This document shows, in pieces, positions 1 through 8,414 of a stretch of DNA of 41,126 nucleotides. Position numbers and translations under genes: made by a program. The stretch covers positions 216,268 through 257,393 of the forward strand of contig NZ_JH767528.1 of NCBI RefSeq assembly GCF_000281085.1, written 5' to 3'. Each line of letters opens with the position of its first letter. The stretch's first letter is position 1. Below the pieces are notes generated by a model. That model saw nothing but the letters and a program-made list of their open reading frames with translations, searched no databases and had not been told where the DNA came from. The stretch comes from Catenovulum agarivorans YM01 (GTDB lineage Bacteria > Pseudomonadota > Gammaproteobacteria > Enterobacterales > Alteromonadaceae).

Positions 1-429
1 GAGCTTTATTGCCAGCAATGGGGTATAGATCTTACCCTTGAACATGAAGCAGGTTTAACTCAACCTCAAGTTAGTGCAAATTCGGATATTTATTTATTGC
101 AGCGCAAAGCTGAGCCTATTGGTAAAAACTTGGCGAAAACTACAGGGTGGATACATAAAGCGCATTTGCAGCAGCACAAGGTGCATATGTTGTCGGGTGT
201 CAGTTACCAAGAAATTAATCAGCAGGGCCTAGTAATTGAGCAAGACGGGCAAACTAAATTACTTGAGGTGAATAATATTGTAATTTGCAGTGGGCAGGAG
301 TCGGTTATTCCGTCATGGATTGTGCAGTTAAAACAGAAAGTTCATTTTATTGGTGGTGCGGCTAAAGCGGCTGAGTTAGATGCCGAAAGAGCGATTTATC
401 AAGCAGCGAAAATAGCGAATGTTATTTGA
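1..429 (+). CDS. fadH: 2,4-dienoyl-CoA reductase (NADPH), C-terminal part only
   Basis: The open frame starts before the window (codon phase at base 1) and ends at a TGA at 427-429, giving 142 visible residues. The segment QRKAEPIGKNLAKTTGWIH, then GVSYQEI, then NNIVICSGQES and the final FIGGAAKAAELDAERAI closely follow the C-terminus of E. coli FadH. In that family this part belongs to the FAD/NADPH-binding domains. FadH reduces 2,4-dienoyl-CoA during beta-oxidation of unsaturated fatty acids in the cytoplasm. The N-terminal TIM-barrel and Fe-S cluster region lie outside the window. The gene is the last of its transcription unit here, because 670 bp of non-coding repeats follow. An unrelated member of the same flavoprotein family is possible but the match is close. 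Confidence 0.9.
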   Translation, partial: ELYCQQWGIDLTLEHEAGLTQPQVSANSDIYLLQRKAEPIGKNLAKTTGWIHKAHLQQHKVHMLSGVSYQEINQQGLVIEQDGQTKLLEVNNIVICSGQESVIPSWIVQLKQKVHFIGGAAKAAELDAERAIYQAAKIANVI

Positions 430-475
430 GTTTTTTGGTGCTTGTGAAGGGAGTCGCTGCACGCTTTATGGTAAC

Positions 476-587
476 AAAGCCCGTTTGAAGCATGGTTTTC
501 AAAAAACGCGGTAAACCCATCCGTGGGCGCTCTGCTTTATCATCCCTGATAAAGAAGTTTTTGAAAATCAGCGTTCAAACAGGCTTT
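476..587. repeat. Structured palindromic repeat, copy 1
   Basis: The outer imperfect inverted arms are 476-507 and 557-587 (both begin AAAGCC[CT]GTTTGAA when read inward). Inside are two hairpins: CCCA-TCCG-TGGG at 516-527 and CTTTATCA-TCCC-TGATAAAG at 535-554, followed by AAGTTTTTG. The core order (ATCC-loop hairpin, GCTC, TCCC-loop hairpin, GAAGTTTT) recurs twice more before uvrD. This is a REP/MITE-like intergenic element rather than a simple terminator, although transcripts leaving fadH would fold here. Confidence 0.7.
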
Positions 588-668
588 GGTTTGACATTGT
601 GGGTGCTGGTAGGTTGTTGCTCGAATGCTTTTTAAATTCTGCGCTGGAGTAAATGGTGCACTATATAC

Positions 669-783
669 AAGCTAGCAAATGGGGAGTTACTCACAAAAAC
701 GCTTCGAGCACATCCTTGTGTCGCTCGCATAAGATATCCCTATCTTATGAAGTTTTGCTCGCAACCCGCCCATTCACTAGCTT
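669..783. repeat. Structured palindromic repeat, copy 2
   Basis: The outer arms AAGCTAG (669-675) and CTAGCTT (777-783) continue inward as imperfect pairs (AATGGG against CCCATT). Inside are GAGCACA-TCCT-TGTG near 706-720, then GCTC, then the perfect 9-bp hairpin CATAAGATA-TCCC-TATCTTATG (728-749), then AAGTTTTG. The core order is the same as in copy 1, but the outer-arm sequence differs. Confidence 0.65.
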
Positions 784-897
784 TCATACCTGAGCCGTTT
801 GGCACTCAAACCATGTCTTGTCGCTTCCAATGTTAGTGGTAAATAGCGAACTTACAGCTATTCCACAAGCGGCGATAACAATGTCAATCAAAAGCAG

Positions 898-996
898 ATT
901 CGAATGCTTATTTTATAAAACTTCAAAAGATAGGGATATCTTTTGGGAGCGGCCATGGATTGGCGAACAGCGTTTTTATAAAATAATGCTTCGAAT
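898..996. repeat. Structured palindromic repeat, copy 3 (inverted)
   Basis: The outer arms are 898-921 and 972-996, both reading ATTCGAA...TTATTTTATAAAA from outside in, with about 22 of 25 positions matching. Inside, on the minus strand, are CCA-ATCCA-TGG, then GCTC, then AAAAGATA-TCCC-TATCTTTT (plus strand 925-944), then GAAGTTTT. This is the same core as copies 1 and 2 in opposite orientation. Confidence 0.65.
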
Positions 997-1040
997 GGGC
1001 TTGAATGCCACCATACGTGCCGCGATAAAAAAGCATAAAC

Positions 1041-1069
1041 TTGGGAACTGTCCGTTTATCCAGTATACT
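1041..1069 (+). promoter_or_regulatory. uvrD promoter with LexA (SOS) box
   Basis: A -35 TTGGGA (1041-1046), a 17-nt spacer and a -10 TATACT (1064-1069) form a sigma70-type promoter. The spacer holds CTGTCCGTTTATCCAG (1048-1063), which fits the gammaproteobacterial LexA consensus CTG-N10-CAG, and the match extends to AA..TA on the outside. E. coli uvrD is also a LexA-regulated gene, which supports the assignment. LexA binding here would block RNA polymerase directly. Confidence 0.75.
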
Positions 1070-1103
1070 GCGCGCAGTTATAAAAAATGCGAAGGTCGAA
1101 TGC

Positions 1104-3269
1104 ATGGATATTCATGGTTTAATTGATGGGTTAAATGACAAACAGCGCGAGGCGGTTGCCGCGCCACAACAATCAATGTTGTTACTTGCAGGTGCCGGCA
1201 GTGGTAAAACACGTGTACTTGTGCAACGTATCGCTTGGTTGATACAAGCAGAAAACATCTCCCCCCATTCAATTTTAGCGGTAACTTTTACCAACAAAGC
1301 CGCGGCAGAAATGCGCCACAGGGTAGAAGATTTACTGCAAACCTCAGTGCAAAGCATGTGGATAGGCACATTCCATGGATTAGCTCACCGTATGTTGCGC
1401 CTGCATTATGCCGATGCTGGTTTACCAGAAGGTTTTCAAATACTCGATGCCGACGACCAATTGCGTTTAATAAAACGCGTAGTACGTGCACTCGATTTAG
1501 ACGAAAAAAAATGGCCGCCAAAACAAGCTATGTGGTACATCAATGGACAAAAAGACGAGGGTTTGCGTCCGCATCACATAGAAACTTGGGGCAATCAACA
1601 AGACGAAGTATGGAAACGTATATATCAAGCTTATCAAGAAACCTGTGACCGTTCTGGCCTAGTCGATTTTGCTGAGCTACTACTACGTGCACACGAATTA
1701 TGGCTAAAACATCCGCATTTATTGCGTCACTACCAACAAAGATTTAAACACGTTTTAGTCGACGAATTTCAAGATACCAACAGCATTCAATATGCCTGGT
1801 TACGTTTATTAGCTGATGCCGACAACTTTATCAGCATAGTGGGTGATGACGACCAATCTATCTATGGTTGGCGTGGTGCAAAAGTTGAAAATATCCAACG
1901 CTTTTTAGACGATTTTCCTGATGCTCATATGATCCGCCTAGAACAAAACTATCGCTCTAGTGGCACTATTTTGAAAGCAGCCAATGCGGTGATTGCGCAT
2001 AACTCTGGCCGTTTAGGCAAAAACTTATGGACACAAGCGGGCGATGGTGAGCCAATCAAACTCTATTCGGCATTTAACGAACTCGACGAAGCACGTTTTA
2101 TTGTTGGCCGCATCAAAGAATGGTTAGAGCAAGGTAATGCGTTAAAAGACAGCGCCATTTTGTATAGAAGCAATGCGCAATCACGTGTGCTTGAAGAAGC
2201 ATTAATTACAGAACAAATACCCTATCGAATATATGGCGGTTTGCGTTTCTTCGAGCGTCAGGAAATTAAAGATGCATTGGCATATATGCGCTTGTTAAAT
2301 AATCGCCAAGATGATGCGGCATTTGAACGTATTATCAATACACCAACACGTGGTATAGGTGAAAAATCTCTACAACAAATTCGTCAATATGCGCGTGAAC
2401 ATCAACAAACTATGTGGCAAGCGTCTGAAAATTTGGTGTCGGCAAAATTATTAACAGGTCGCGCGGCCAATTCAGTTAGTAGTTTTGTGAATAAAATAAA
2501 TGAACTAGAGCATGAAATTGAAGACTTAGTTTTGTATCGTCAGTGTGATGTAGTGATTAAATCCTCTGGTTTACATTTTATGTATCAATCAGAAAAAGGC
2601 GAAAAAGCGCAAGCACGTATTGAAAACTTAGAGGAGTTAGTTACGGCTTGCCGCCAGTTTGAAAATACCGAGCCAGAGCTATCAGATTTAAGCGCGTTTT
2701 TATCGCACGCCGCGCTAGAATCAGGCGAAAACCAAGCTGAGCGTAATCAAGATGCAGTGCAAATGATGACATTACACAGTGCTAAAGGTTTGGAGTTTCC
2801 ACTGGTGTTTATTGGTGGTGTCGAAGAAGGCATGTTTCCAAGTTTACAAACCACAGAAGAATCAGGCCGCATGGAAGAAGAACGAAGATTATGTTATGTC
2901 GGCATGACAAGGGCAAAACAGCAGCTATATTTAACTTATGCAGAATCACGCCGTATTTATGGTAAAGACCAATATCATGCGCCAAGCCGTTTTATTAGGG
3001 AAATACCGGCAGATTGTGTCAGTGAAATTAGGTTAAACAACCAAATAAGTCGTCCAGCGGCAGTTGGACGGTTTAGCGCAAGTGTAGTCGAAGATAGTTT
3101 TAATCAAACCGGATTGCAATTAGGTCAAAGAGTTATGCATGCAAAATTCGGAGAAGGGACTATTCTTAATTACGAAGGCAGTGGACAAAACAGTCGGGTG
3201 CAAGTGAACTTCGACCAGGTAGGCAGTAAATGGTTGGTAGTGGCTTTTGCGCGCTTAGAAATTATCTGA
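1104..3269 (+). CDS. uvrD: DNA helicase II UvrD
   Basis: This is a superfamily 1A 3'-5' helicase that acts in nucleotide excision repair and mismatch repair. The protein is 721 residues, against 720 in E. coli, and begins MDIHGLIDGLNDKQREAVAA like E. coli UvrD. The visible motifs are Walker A AGAGSGKT (about residue 29), motif Ia TFTNKAAAEMR, motif II DEFQDTNS, motif III GDDDQSIYGWRGA, motif IV EQNYRSS and motif VI YVGMTRAK. The frame is open 21 codons further upstream, but that stretch overlaps the promoter and lacks family similarity. The ATG at 1104 follows AAGG and restores the family length. The next gene starts 8 nt after the stop, so the two signalling genes downstream may be co-transcribed. 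Regulation by LexA is likely. Confidence 0.96.
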   Translation: MDIHGLIDGLNDKQREAVAAPQQSMLLLAGAGSGKTRVLVQRIAWLIQAENISPHSILAVTFTNKAAAEMRHRVEDLLQTSVQSMWIGTFHGLAHRMLRLHYADAGLPEGFQILDADDQLRLIKRVVRALDLDEKKWPPKQAMWYINGQKDEGLRPHHIETWGNQQDEVWKRIYQAYQETCDRSGLVDFAELLLRAHELWLKHPHLLRHYQQRFKHVLVDEFQDTNSIQYAWLRLLADADNFISIVGDDDQSIYGWRGAKVENIQRFLDDFPDAHMIRLEQNYRSSGTILKAANAVIAHNSGRLGKNLWTQAGDGEPIKLYSAFNELDEARFIVGRIKEWLEQGNALKDSAILYRSNAQSRVLEEALITEQIPYRIYGGLRFFERQEIKDALAYMRLLNNRQDDAAFERIINTPTRGIGEKSLQQIRQYAREHQQTMWQASENLVSAKLLTGRAANSVSSFVNKINELEHEIEDLVLYRQCDVVIKSSGLHFMYQSEKGEKAQARIENLEELVTACRQFENTEPELSDLSAFLSHAALESGENQAERNQDAVQMMTLHSAKGLEFPLVFIGGVEEGMFPSLQTTEESGRMEEERRLCYVGMTRAKQQLYLTYAESRRIYGKDQYHAPSRFIREIPADCVSEIRLNNQISRPAAVGRFSASVVEDSFNQTGLQLGQRVMHAKFGEGTILNYEGSGQNSRVQVNFDQVGSKWLVVAFARLEII

Positions 3270-3277
3270 GGTAAAAG

Positions 3278-4528
3278 TTGGAACAGTATAAGCTGTTAAT
3301 CGTTGAGGATAGTCGGCCAATCTCAACATTGGTCGAATATGTCGCCAAAGAAGCTGGATATCAAACCGTTATTGTTGAAACGCTGGCTGAGTGCCAACAA
3401 GCGTTAGCGCAAGAAGATAATTTCTATTTAGCTTCGGTGGATTACAGCTTACCAGACGGGCCTGATGGCGAAGCAATAGATGAAGTTATCAAACATGGTA
3501 TTCCAGCTATTGTAATGACGGGCCATTTAGATAGCGAAATTCGCGATCATATCCTCAGTAAAGCCGTTTCCGATTATATTCCCAAAGAAAGCTCTGAAGC
3601 ATTTTCTTATTTGTCTAAACAATTAAATCGTTTTAAACATAACCCTAATTTTAAAGTGTTAGTGGTAGATGATTCACAGGCAACTCGTAGTTATATTCGT
3701 AGTTTGCTTGAGCGGAATTTATTTCAAGTTATTGAAGCTGCGAATGGAGAGCAAGGGCTTGAACAACTAGCGCAACACCCCGACACTAAATTGATTATCA
3801 CTGATTACGAAATGCCGATAATGAATGGTGTGCGTTTTGTTAGTGAAGTGCGCAAAAGCAAACCTAAAGAAGCTGTGTGTATTATTGGCTTGTCGGGTGG
3901 TGGTGCATCTTCCTTGTCTGCACGATTTATTCAAAATGGCGCAAACGATTTTTTACAAAAACCCTTCTGTTTAGAGGAGTTTTATTGCCGTATTCACCAA
4001 AGCATTGAACATTTGGAGCATATGGTAAAACTTAAGCAGTTAGCCGACTTAGATTCTATGACGGGATTATTTAACCGCTATGCTTTTTTCACCCAAGCAA
4101 ATCAACAGCTAGTTAGCCAAGGTGATAATGAATATGCTGTGGCAATTTTAGATATAGACCACTTCAAACGTGTTAATGATGAGTTAGGTCATGATATGGG
4201 TGACCAAGTTATTAAAGATCTGGCGCATACGTTGCGAGAAGAATTTGCGCAAGAAACCCTATGCCGCATGGGAGGAGAAGAGTTTGTTATCTTGTTTAAA
4301 GATGGTAATCAGCAAACCCATGGCCATTTATTAAACGCCTTTCGAGAAGAGATCAGTGAACATGCAGTAGCATGTGGGGATGCTGAGACACATTACACTA
4401 TTAGTATTGGTTACATTTCAGGCCAACATTCGATAGATCAAATGATCCAATTTGCCGATGAAGCCCTCTATCAAAGTAAAGAAGAAGGCCGCAACCGATT
4501 AACCATATATTCAGCAGTGCATGCGTAA
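3278..4528 (+). CDS. Double-receiver diguanylate cyclase (REC-REC-GGDEF), first paralog
   Basis: The protein has 416 residues and starts at TTG, preceded by GAGG 7 nt upstream. Two receiver domains occupy about residues 3-118 (phospho-acceptor Asp55 in SVDYSLPD) and 126-245 (Asp176 in ITDYEMP). A GGDEF domain follows (about 255-412) with an intact active site GGEEF at 332-336 and DIDHFKRVND. No RxxD inhibitory I-site is seen five residues before GGEEF. It is expected to make c-di-GMP under control of one or more histidine kinases, none of which is nearby. It lies 8 nt after uvrD and 12 nt before a paralog of the same architecture, which suggests a tandem duplication. The signal it receives cannot be read from sequence. 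Confidence 0.88.
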   Translation: MEQYKLLIVEDSRPISTLVEYVAKEAGYQTVIVETLAECQQALAQEDNFYLASVDYSLPDGPDGEAIDEVIKHGIPAIVMTGHLDSEIRDHILSKAVSDYIPKESSEAFSYLSKQLNRFKHNPNFKVLVVDDSQATRSYIRSLLERNLFQVIEAANGEQGLEQLAQHPDTKLIITDYEMPIMNGVRFVSEVRKSKPKEAVCIIGLSGGGASSLSARFIQNGANDFLQKPFCLEEFYCRIHQSIEHLEHMVKLKQLADLDSMTGLFNRYAFFTQANQQLVSQGDNEYAVAILDIDHFKRVNDELGHDMGDQVIKDLAHTLREEFAQETLCRMGGEEFVILFKDGNQQTHGHLLNAFREEISEHAVACGDAETHYTISIGYISGQHSIDQMIQFADEALYQSKEEGRNRLTIYSAVHA

Positions 4529-4540
4529 ATAGGACTCAGC

Positions 4541-5797
4541 ATGAAGAATAGAGTTTTAATAGTTGAAGATCATAGAACGACAGCTGATATTCTAACCAAA
4601 ATTGCGCAAAAGCTTGGTTTTGAAGTAGATGTTATGCACAGTATGGCTGATTTAACTGCAGCTTTAGTTGAATTTAAAGACTACTTTTGTGCCTGTGTTG
4701 ATTTTCATCTGCCGGATGCGCATGACGGCGAAGCGATTGATCAAACGGTTGCGGCAAAAATTCCAACCTTTGTGTTAACCGGTAAGTTAGACGAACAGGT
4801 ACGCCAAAAAGTTATGGCGAAAGCTGTGGTTGATTTCATTTTAAAAGAAACTGTACATTCGTTTGATTATGTTGGCAAATTACTCACGCGTTTAAAACGT
4901 AATATGCAGGTGAGTATATTAGTGGTCGACGACTCATTATCTGTACGTAAATATCTCCGTACCTTATTAGAGCGACAAAACTTTACTGTAATAGAAGCGG
5001 TAGACGGTGAAGATGCGTTAGAGCGGTTAAAAGCACATCCTCAAATTAAAGTAGTGATCACAGATTACGAAATGCCGAAGATGTCGGGCGTGGAACTTAC
5101 ATCAAAAATTAGACGGAAAAACCCACACGAAAAAATCGCTATTTTAGCTATATCCAGCAGTAACAATGCAATGTTAACTGCGCGCTTCTTAAAAAATGGT
5201 GCCAACGATGCGTTGAATAAGCCCTTTGATGCAGAAGAGTTTTATACGCGTATTTTTCGAAATTTAGAATACATAGAGCAAGTTGAAGAAATAGAGTTTG
5301 CTGCTAATCATGATTTTTTAACCAAGATTAAAAATCGTCGCTGTTTTTTTGAATTATCCAACCAAGCGTTAAAAACAGCGAGTAAACCGAGTGCTTTAGC
5401 CTTACTCGATTTAGACCATTTTAAAGCGATTAATGATACTTATGGACATGAAGCCGGTGATATTGTTTTGGTTCAAGCCGCACAACGTATGATGGCACAT
5501 TTTAAAGATGGCATAGTCGCTCGTTTGGGTGGTGAAGAGTTCTGTGTATTATTGCCGGAAACTTCAATAGATGAAGCGCTCGGGCGCTTGGAATTTTTAT
5601 GCCATCACTTCGAAAGTTTTGAATTTAAAGTACTACAGAAAGTATTATCAGTGACTACCAGTATTGGCTTAGTTGAAGTGAGCGCACAAGATATTTCAAC
5701 CGCGTTAAAACAAGCTGACGAAGCTTTATATGCAGCTAAAGGTAATGGACGCAATCAAGTTGTCCAATATCAAAATAGTAATACACTTGTAAGCTAA
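4541..5797 (+). CDS. Double-receiver diguanylate cyclase (REC-REC-GGDEF), second paralog
   Basis: The protein has 418 residues and the same layout as the preceding gene. REC1 has Asp54 in CVDFHLPD, REC2 has Asp175 in ITDYEMP, and the GGDEF domain has GGEEF at 330-334 and DLDHFKAINDTYGHEAGD. The two proteins align along their whole length, including the odd insert DG.AID after the first phospho-acceptor. The canonical I-site is absent here too. The usual LTGLxNRR motif before the cyclase core is altered to LTKIKNRR, which is tolerated in the family. It probably shares a transcript with the first paralog, and a promoter for the next gene begins inside its last codons. The role is c-di-GMP synthesis in response to phosphorelay input, and the target process is unknown. 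Confidence 0.88.
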   Translation: MKNRVLIVEDHRTTADILTKIAQKLGFEVDVMHSMADLTAALVEFKDYFCACVDFHLPDAHDGEAIDQTVAAKIPTFVLTGKLDEQVRQKVMAKAVVDFILKETVHSFDYVGKLLTRLKRNMQVSILVVDDSLSVRKYLRTLLERQNFTVIEAVDGEDALERLKAHPQIKVVITDYEMPKMSGVELTSKIRRKNPHEKIAILAISSSNNAMLTARFLKNGANDALNKPFDAEEFYTRIFRNLEYIEQVEEIEFAANHDFLTKIKNRRCFFELSNQALKTASKPSALALLDLDHFKAINDTYGHEAGDIVLVQAAQRMMAHFKDGIVARLGGEEFCVLLPETSIDEALGRLEFLCHHFESFEFKVLQKVLSVTTSIGLVEVSAQDISTALKQADEALYAAKGNGRNQVVQYQNSNTLVS

Positions 5798-5814
5798 TTT
5801 TTAATCCTTATAAT
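5787..5814 (+). promoter_or_regulatory. Probable sigma70 promoter for the sugar exporter gene
   Basis: TTGTAA (5787-5792), a 16-nt spacer and a perfect TATAAT (5809-5814) lie about 70 nt before the TTG start at 5883. The -35 box sits inside the end of the preceding cyclase gene. A small hairpin, AGCAG-TTACAAG-CTGCT, follows near 5832-5848 in the leader. Confidence 0.45.
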
Positions 5815-5882
5815 ACCGCCTCTTTTTTGAGCAGTTACAAGCTGCTTAGTTTGTTGTGGTTATTCTTTTAAGGTGTAGTTAG

Positions 5883-7088
5883 TTGTTACCTGCTGTTAAA
5901 ACGTCCCCTAGGTTATTTATTGTTTTAAGTATATTAACCGGTCTAGTTGGTTCATTTGTTAATCCGCTAATGAGCTTGTTTTTAGTACAAGATTTAAATG
6001 CTCAGCCTATCTATATTGGTTTGTATACAGTCAGTGTTACTTTGTCGGGTTTAGCAATTAGCCAGTGGTTAGGACAAAAAGCCGATGCTGGTTTAAGTGC
6101 GCGTAAAATGTATATTTTTGCAGTATTGGCTATGGCAATTGGTTTAGCTATTTATGCTAATGTGTCTTCTTTTTGGTTGGTTTTACTGGCCGGTATTGCT
6201 TTTGTCGCCGTTGGCAATGCAGCTATTCCACAAATGTTAACCATATCGCGCCAGTGGGCAAATCAAACTGACAAAGTGGATGTTGGGCAATTCAACGCGA
6301 ATTTACGCGCGGCTATTTCGTTTGCTTGGATTGCTGGCCCAGCTATTGGTTTTGCTTTGGCCTCGGCGTTTGGTTTTTTTGCATCATTTTATATGGCGGC
6401 TATTTGTGCTGTTGTTGCAGCTATTTTTGCGTACAAATTTATTCCTGATATCTCTAAATCCAATCAAAATAATAAAGCTGAAAAACCACAGGCAGCTGGA
6501 TTGGCTTTTTGGTTACTCGGTATTTCTGTCACCTTAGGATCGGTTGCAAACATCCTCTATTCATCGTCAATGCCTTTATATGTTATTCGAGAGTTAGGCT
6601 TTGCTGAATATACCCCTGGGGTGTTTATGGGGTTAGTTGCTTGTTTAGAAATTCCAGTAATGCTCTATTCAAGTAAGTTGGCTAAATCTATTGGTAAAAC
6701 CCGGCTGATTGCGATTGCTTATCTAGTTGCAATGAGCTTTTACATCGGTGTTTATTTTGCTGAGCACGTTTGGCAGTTTATAGGTTTGCAATTTATCAAT
6801 GCTATTTTTTATGGTTTGTTTGCTGGTCTATCGTTAACGTTGTTGCAAGAAGAACTACCACAGCGCATTGGTTTTACCTCAGCGTTTTACTCCAATGCAA
6901 TAAAAGTTGGCATGATGTTAGGTTCAACTCTAACTGGTTTTATCGGCCAATTTTACACCTTTAGAAATGCCAATTTAGCAGCAGCTGTTGCGATATTGTC
7001 TGCTTTATTGTGTTTGTTGGCCTATGTTTGGTTAAAACAAAAAAATGCAATGCAGCCTGATTTGACTTTAACCTCGCAGGCTGGTTAA
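5883..7088 (+). CDS. MFS sugar efflux transporter, SetA/SetB-like
   Basis: This is an inner-membrane protein of 401 residues with about twelve hydrophobic segments and a short charged tail. PLMSLFLVQDLNAQPIYIGLY, SQWLGQKADAG, NAAIPQMLTISRQWA and LRAAISFAWIAGPAIGFALA line up with E. coli SetA/SetB, which export sugars and sugar analogues by proton antiport. The start is TTG with AAGGTG about 7 nt upstream. It stands between signalling genes and a phosphatase gene, with no sugar enzyme beside it, so the substrate is not indicated. A different substrate within the Set subgroup of the MFS is possible. Confidence 0.75.
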   Translation: MLPAVKTSPRLFIVLSILTGLVGSFVNPLMSLFLVQDLNAQPIYIGLYTVSVTLSGLAISQWLGQKADAGLSARKMYIFAVLAMAIGLAIYANVSSFWLVLLAGIAFVAVGNAAIPQMLTISRQWANQTDKVDVGQFNANLRAAISFAWIAGPAIGFALASAFGFFASFYMAAICAVVAAIFAYKFIPDISKSNQNNKAEKPQAAGLAFWLLGISVTLGSVANILYSSSMPLYVIRELGFAEYTPGVFMGLVACLEIPVMLYSSKLAKSIGKTRLIAIAYLVAMSFYIGVYFAEHVWQFIGLQFINAIFYGLFAGLSLTLLQEELPQRIGFTSAFYSNAIKVGMMLGSTLTGFIGQFYTFRNANLAAAVAILSALLCLLAYVWLKQKNAMQPDLTLTSQAG

Positions 7089-7124
7089 TTTAGCGCAATA
7101 TTTTGTGTAAGGACTAATTGAATT

Positions 7125-7649
7125 ATGACCCACCCAACTTTTCCGCTGGCACTAAATGAGCAAGGCGCAGCCATTATTATCACCCCATGTCCGGGAACTA
7201 AAGGTTTGCCGCTGGCTGAATCTATCGCACAGTTAAAAGCAGAAGGTGCCAGTGCTGTACTAACTTTTATGCAGCAATATGAATTAGAAAAAAATGATGT
7301 TACCGCGATTAAAGATTTGTGTGAGCAACATGATATTTTGTGGTTTCACCTACCTATTCATGACGACCAAGCGCCCGAAGAGGCATTTCAAACAGCTTGG
7401 CAACAAGCAAGAGATACTGTGCACAAGTTATTAGACGACAACAAAAAAATAGCTGTGCATTGCAAAGGTGGCACAGGCCGAACGGGTTTAGTATCAGCAC
7501 AAATTCTGTTAGAGCGAGGTTGGTCGCTGGCGGATGCAAGTGTGGCAATTAAAGCACTAAGGCCGAATAGTTTAACCTTACCACCGCATGTAGCGTATTT
7601 GACTGAGTTGGAAAAAGTACTTTCTAAAAAAGCCGAGCGTGATTTTTAG
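7125..7649 (+). CDS. Dual-specificity protein phosphatase (CDKN3/PTP-like)
   Basis: The protein has 174 residues and is soluble. The P-loop HCKGGTGRTG (Cys about residue 113) is the HCx5R signature of the cysteine-dependent phosphatases, and the upstream FHLPIHDDQAP supplies the general-acid Asp loop. CDKN3-like proteins of this size occur singly in many gammaproteobacteria. It begins 36 nt after the exporter gene and is probably co-transcribed with it. The substrate could be a phosphoprotein or a small phosphate ester. No cognate kinase is visible nearby. Confidence 0.75.
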   Translation: MTHPTFPLALNEQGAAIIITPCPGTKGLPLAESIAQLKAEGASAVLTFMQQYELEKNDVTAIKDLCEQHDILWFHLPIHDDQAPEEAFQTAWQQARDTVHKLLDDNKKIAVHCKGGTGRTGLVSAQILLERGWSLADASVAIKALRPNSLTLPPHVAYLTELEKVLSKKAERDF

Positions 7650-7802
7650 TTGAGCGACCAAATATAATAGTGGGCGAAGGGCGTTTTAATTTTGACTCAA
7701 GTTATTTAAAAAACCTTGGGAGCCTGATGATTGGTTGGTTTTTGAAGAACTGAATTAATGCTTATGGATAAATTTTAATTATTGGGTCAAAGGAGGCTCT
7801 AG

Positions 7803-8279
7803 ATGAGTAGAACTAACTGGTTGGTTATTTTACTTTTGTACTTTTTTGAATTTAGCCCCTCTTATGCGAGTAATGATATTACCTATCGGCTATTTTTTGA
7901 CGGTGATTATTTTTATCTAGCAGCTGTAAATTTGTCTGATGGCTCTGCTTTTCTTGAGGTAGATATTTGTGAGGATAACGCACATTTTAGTCTTGTAATT
8001 CAACGCGAGGATGATGAGTATAATACCTATGTTCGGAACTCAGCTCCAAGTAACTGCCAAATTAAGAAGGGCGCTAAAATAGCTAATGGCAGCTTTACAG
8101 GAGCAGTATTTGATAAGGAATGGTTGCGCACAAGGTATTCTTTACTTCATCACAGGAGTTATGTTGCGTATTTAATTTTATGTAGGATAAATGAAGAAGC
8201 GAAAAACAGTGGAGAAGATGTAAGTGTCTTCTATGATGAATGTGTTAAAACTAATAAAGTGACATTTCGTGTTGATTAA
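7803..8279 (+). CDS. Exported protein of unknown function
   Basis: I do not recognise a family. The 158-residue product has a short N-terminal signal peptide (residues 1-22, hydrophobic WLVILLLYFFEF, cleavage after SYA), so it should be periplasmic or secreted, with a mature chain of about 136 residues. That chain has four cysteines (DIC, SNC, LILC, DEC), which could form two disulfides, and is rich in aromatic and acidic residues. An unusually good ribosome binding site, AAAGGAGG, lies 6 nt before the ATG, which argues that it is a real gene. It stands alone, 153 nt after the phosphatase gene, and ends against a strong hairpin shared with gpsA. Base usage is more AT-rich than in its neighbours, which hints at an accessory gene. 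Confidence 0.6.
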   Translation: MSRTNWLVILLLYFFEFSPSYASNDITYRLFFDGDYFYLAAVNLSDGSAFLEVDICEDNAHFSLVIQREDDEYNTYVRNSAPSNCQIKKGAKIANGSFTGAVFDKEWLRTRYSLLHHRSYVAYLILCRINEEAKNSGEDVSVFYDECVKTNKVTFRVD

Positions 8280-8351
8280 TTACAGTTGCAAATAATCAAA
8301 CAATTTAATCTGTAATGGCCTAATAAAATGGTTGATATGTACACAAACACA

Positions 8352-8374
8352 AACGCCTGACAGTGTCAGGCGTT
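8352..8374. terminator. Bidirectional terminator between the unknown exported gene and gpsA
   Basis: AACGCCTGACA-G-TGTCAGGCGTT is an almost perfect 11-bp inverted repeat placed between two convergent genes (stops at 8279 and 8415). The flanking sequence is A/T-rich but has no long uninterrupted T-run on either strand. Confidence 0.7.
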
Positions 8375-8414
8375 AATAAAGATTCGCTATTAATTGTTGA
8401 GCTATTTGCGAATA

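Noticed and set aside
1041-1103. Upstream extension of UvrD.
   Set aside because: It covers the LexA box and promoter, and the family length and N-terminus fit the ATG at 1104.
818-1126. Open frame of 102 codons across the palindromic repeats.
   Set aside because: It runs through repeat copy 3 and the uvrD promoter, and no ribosome binding site or family similarity is seen.
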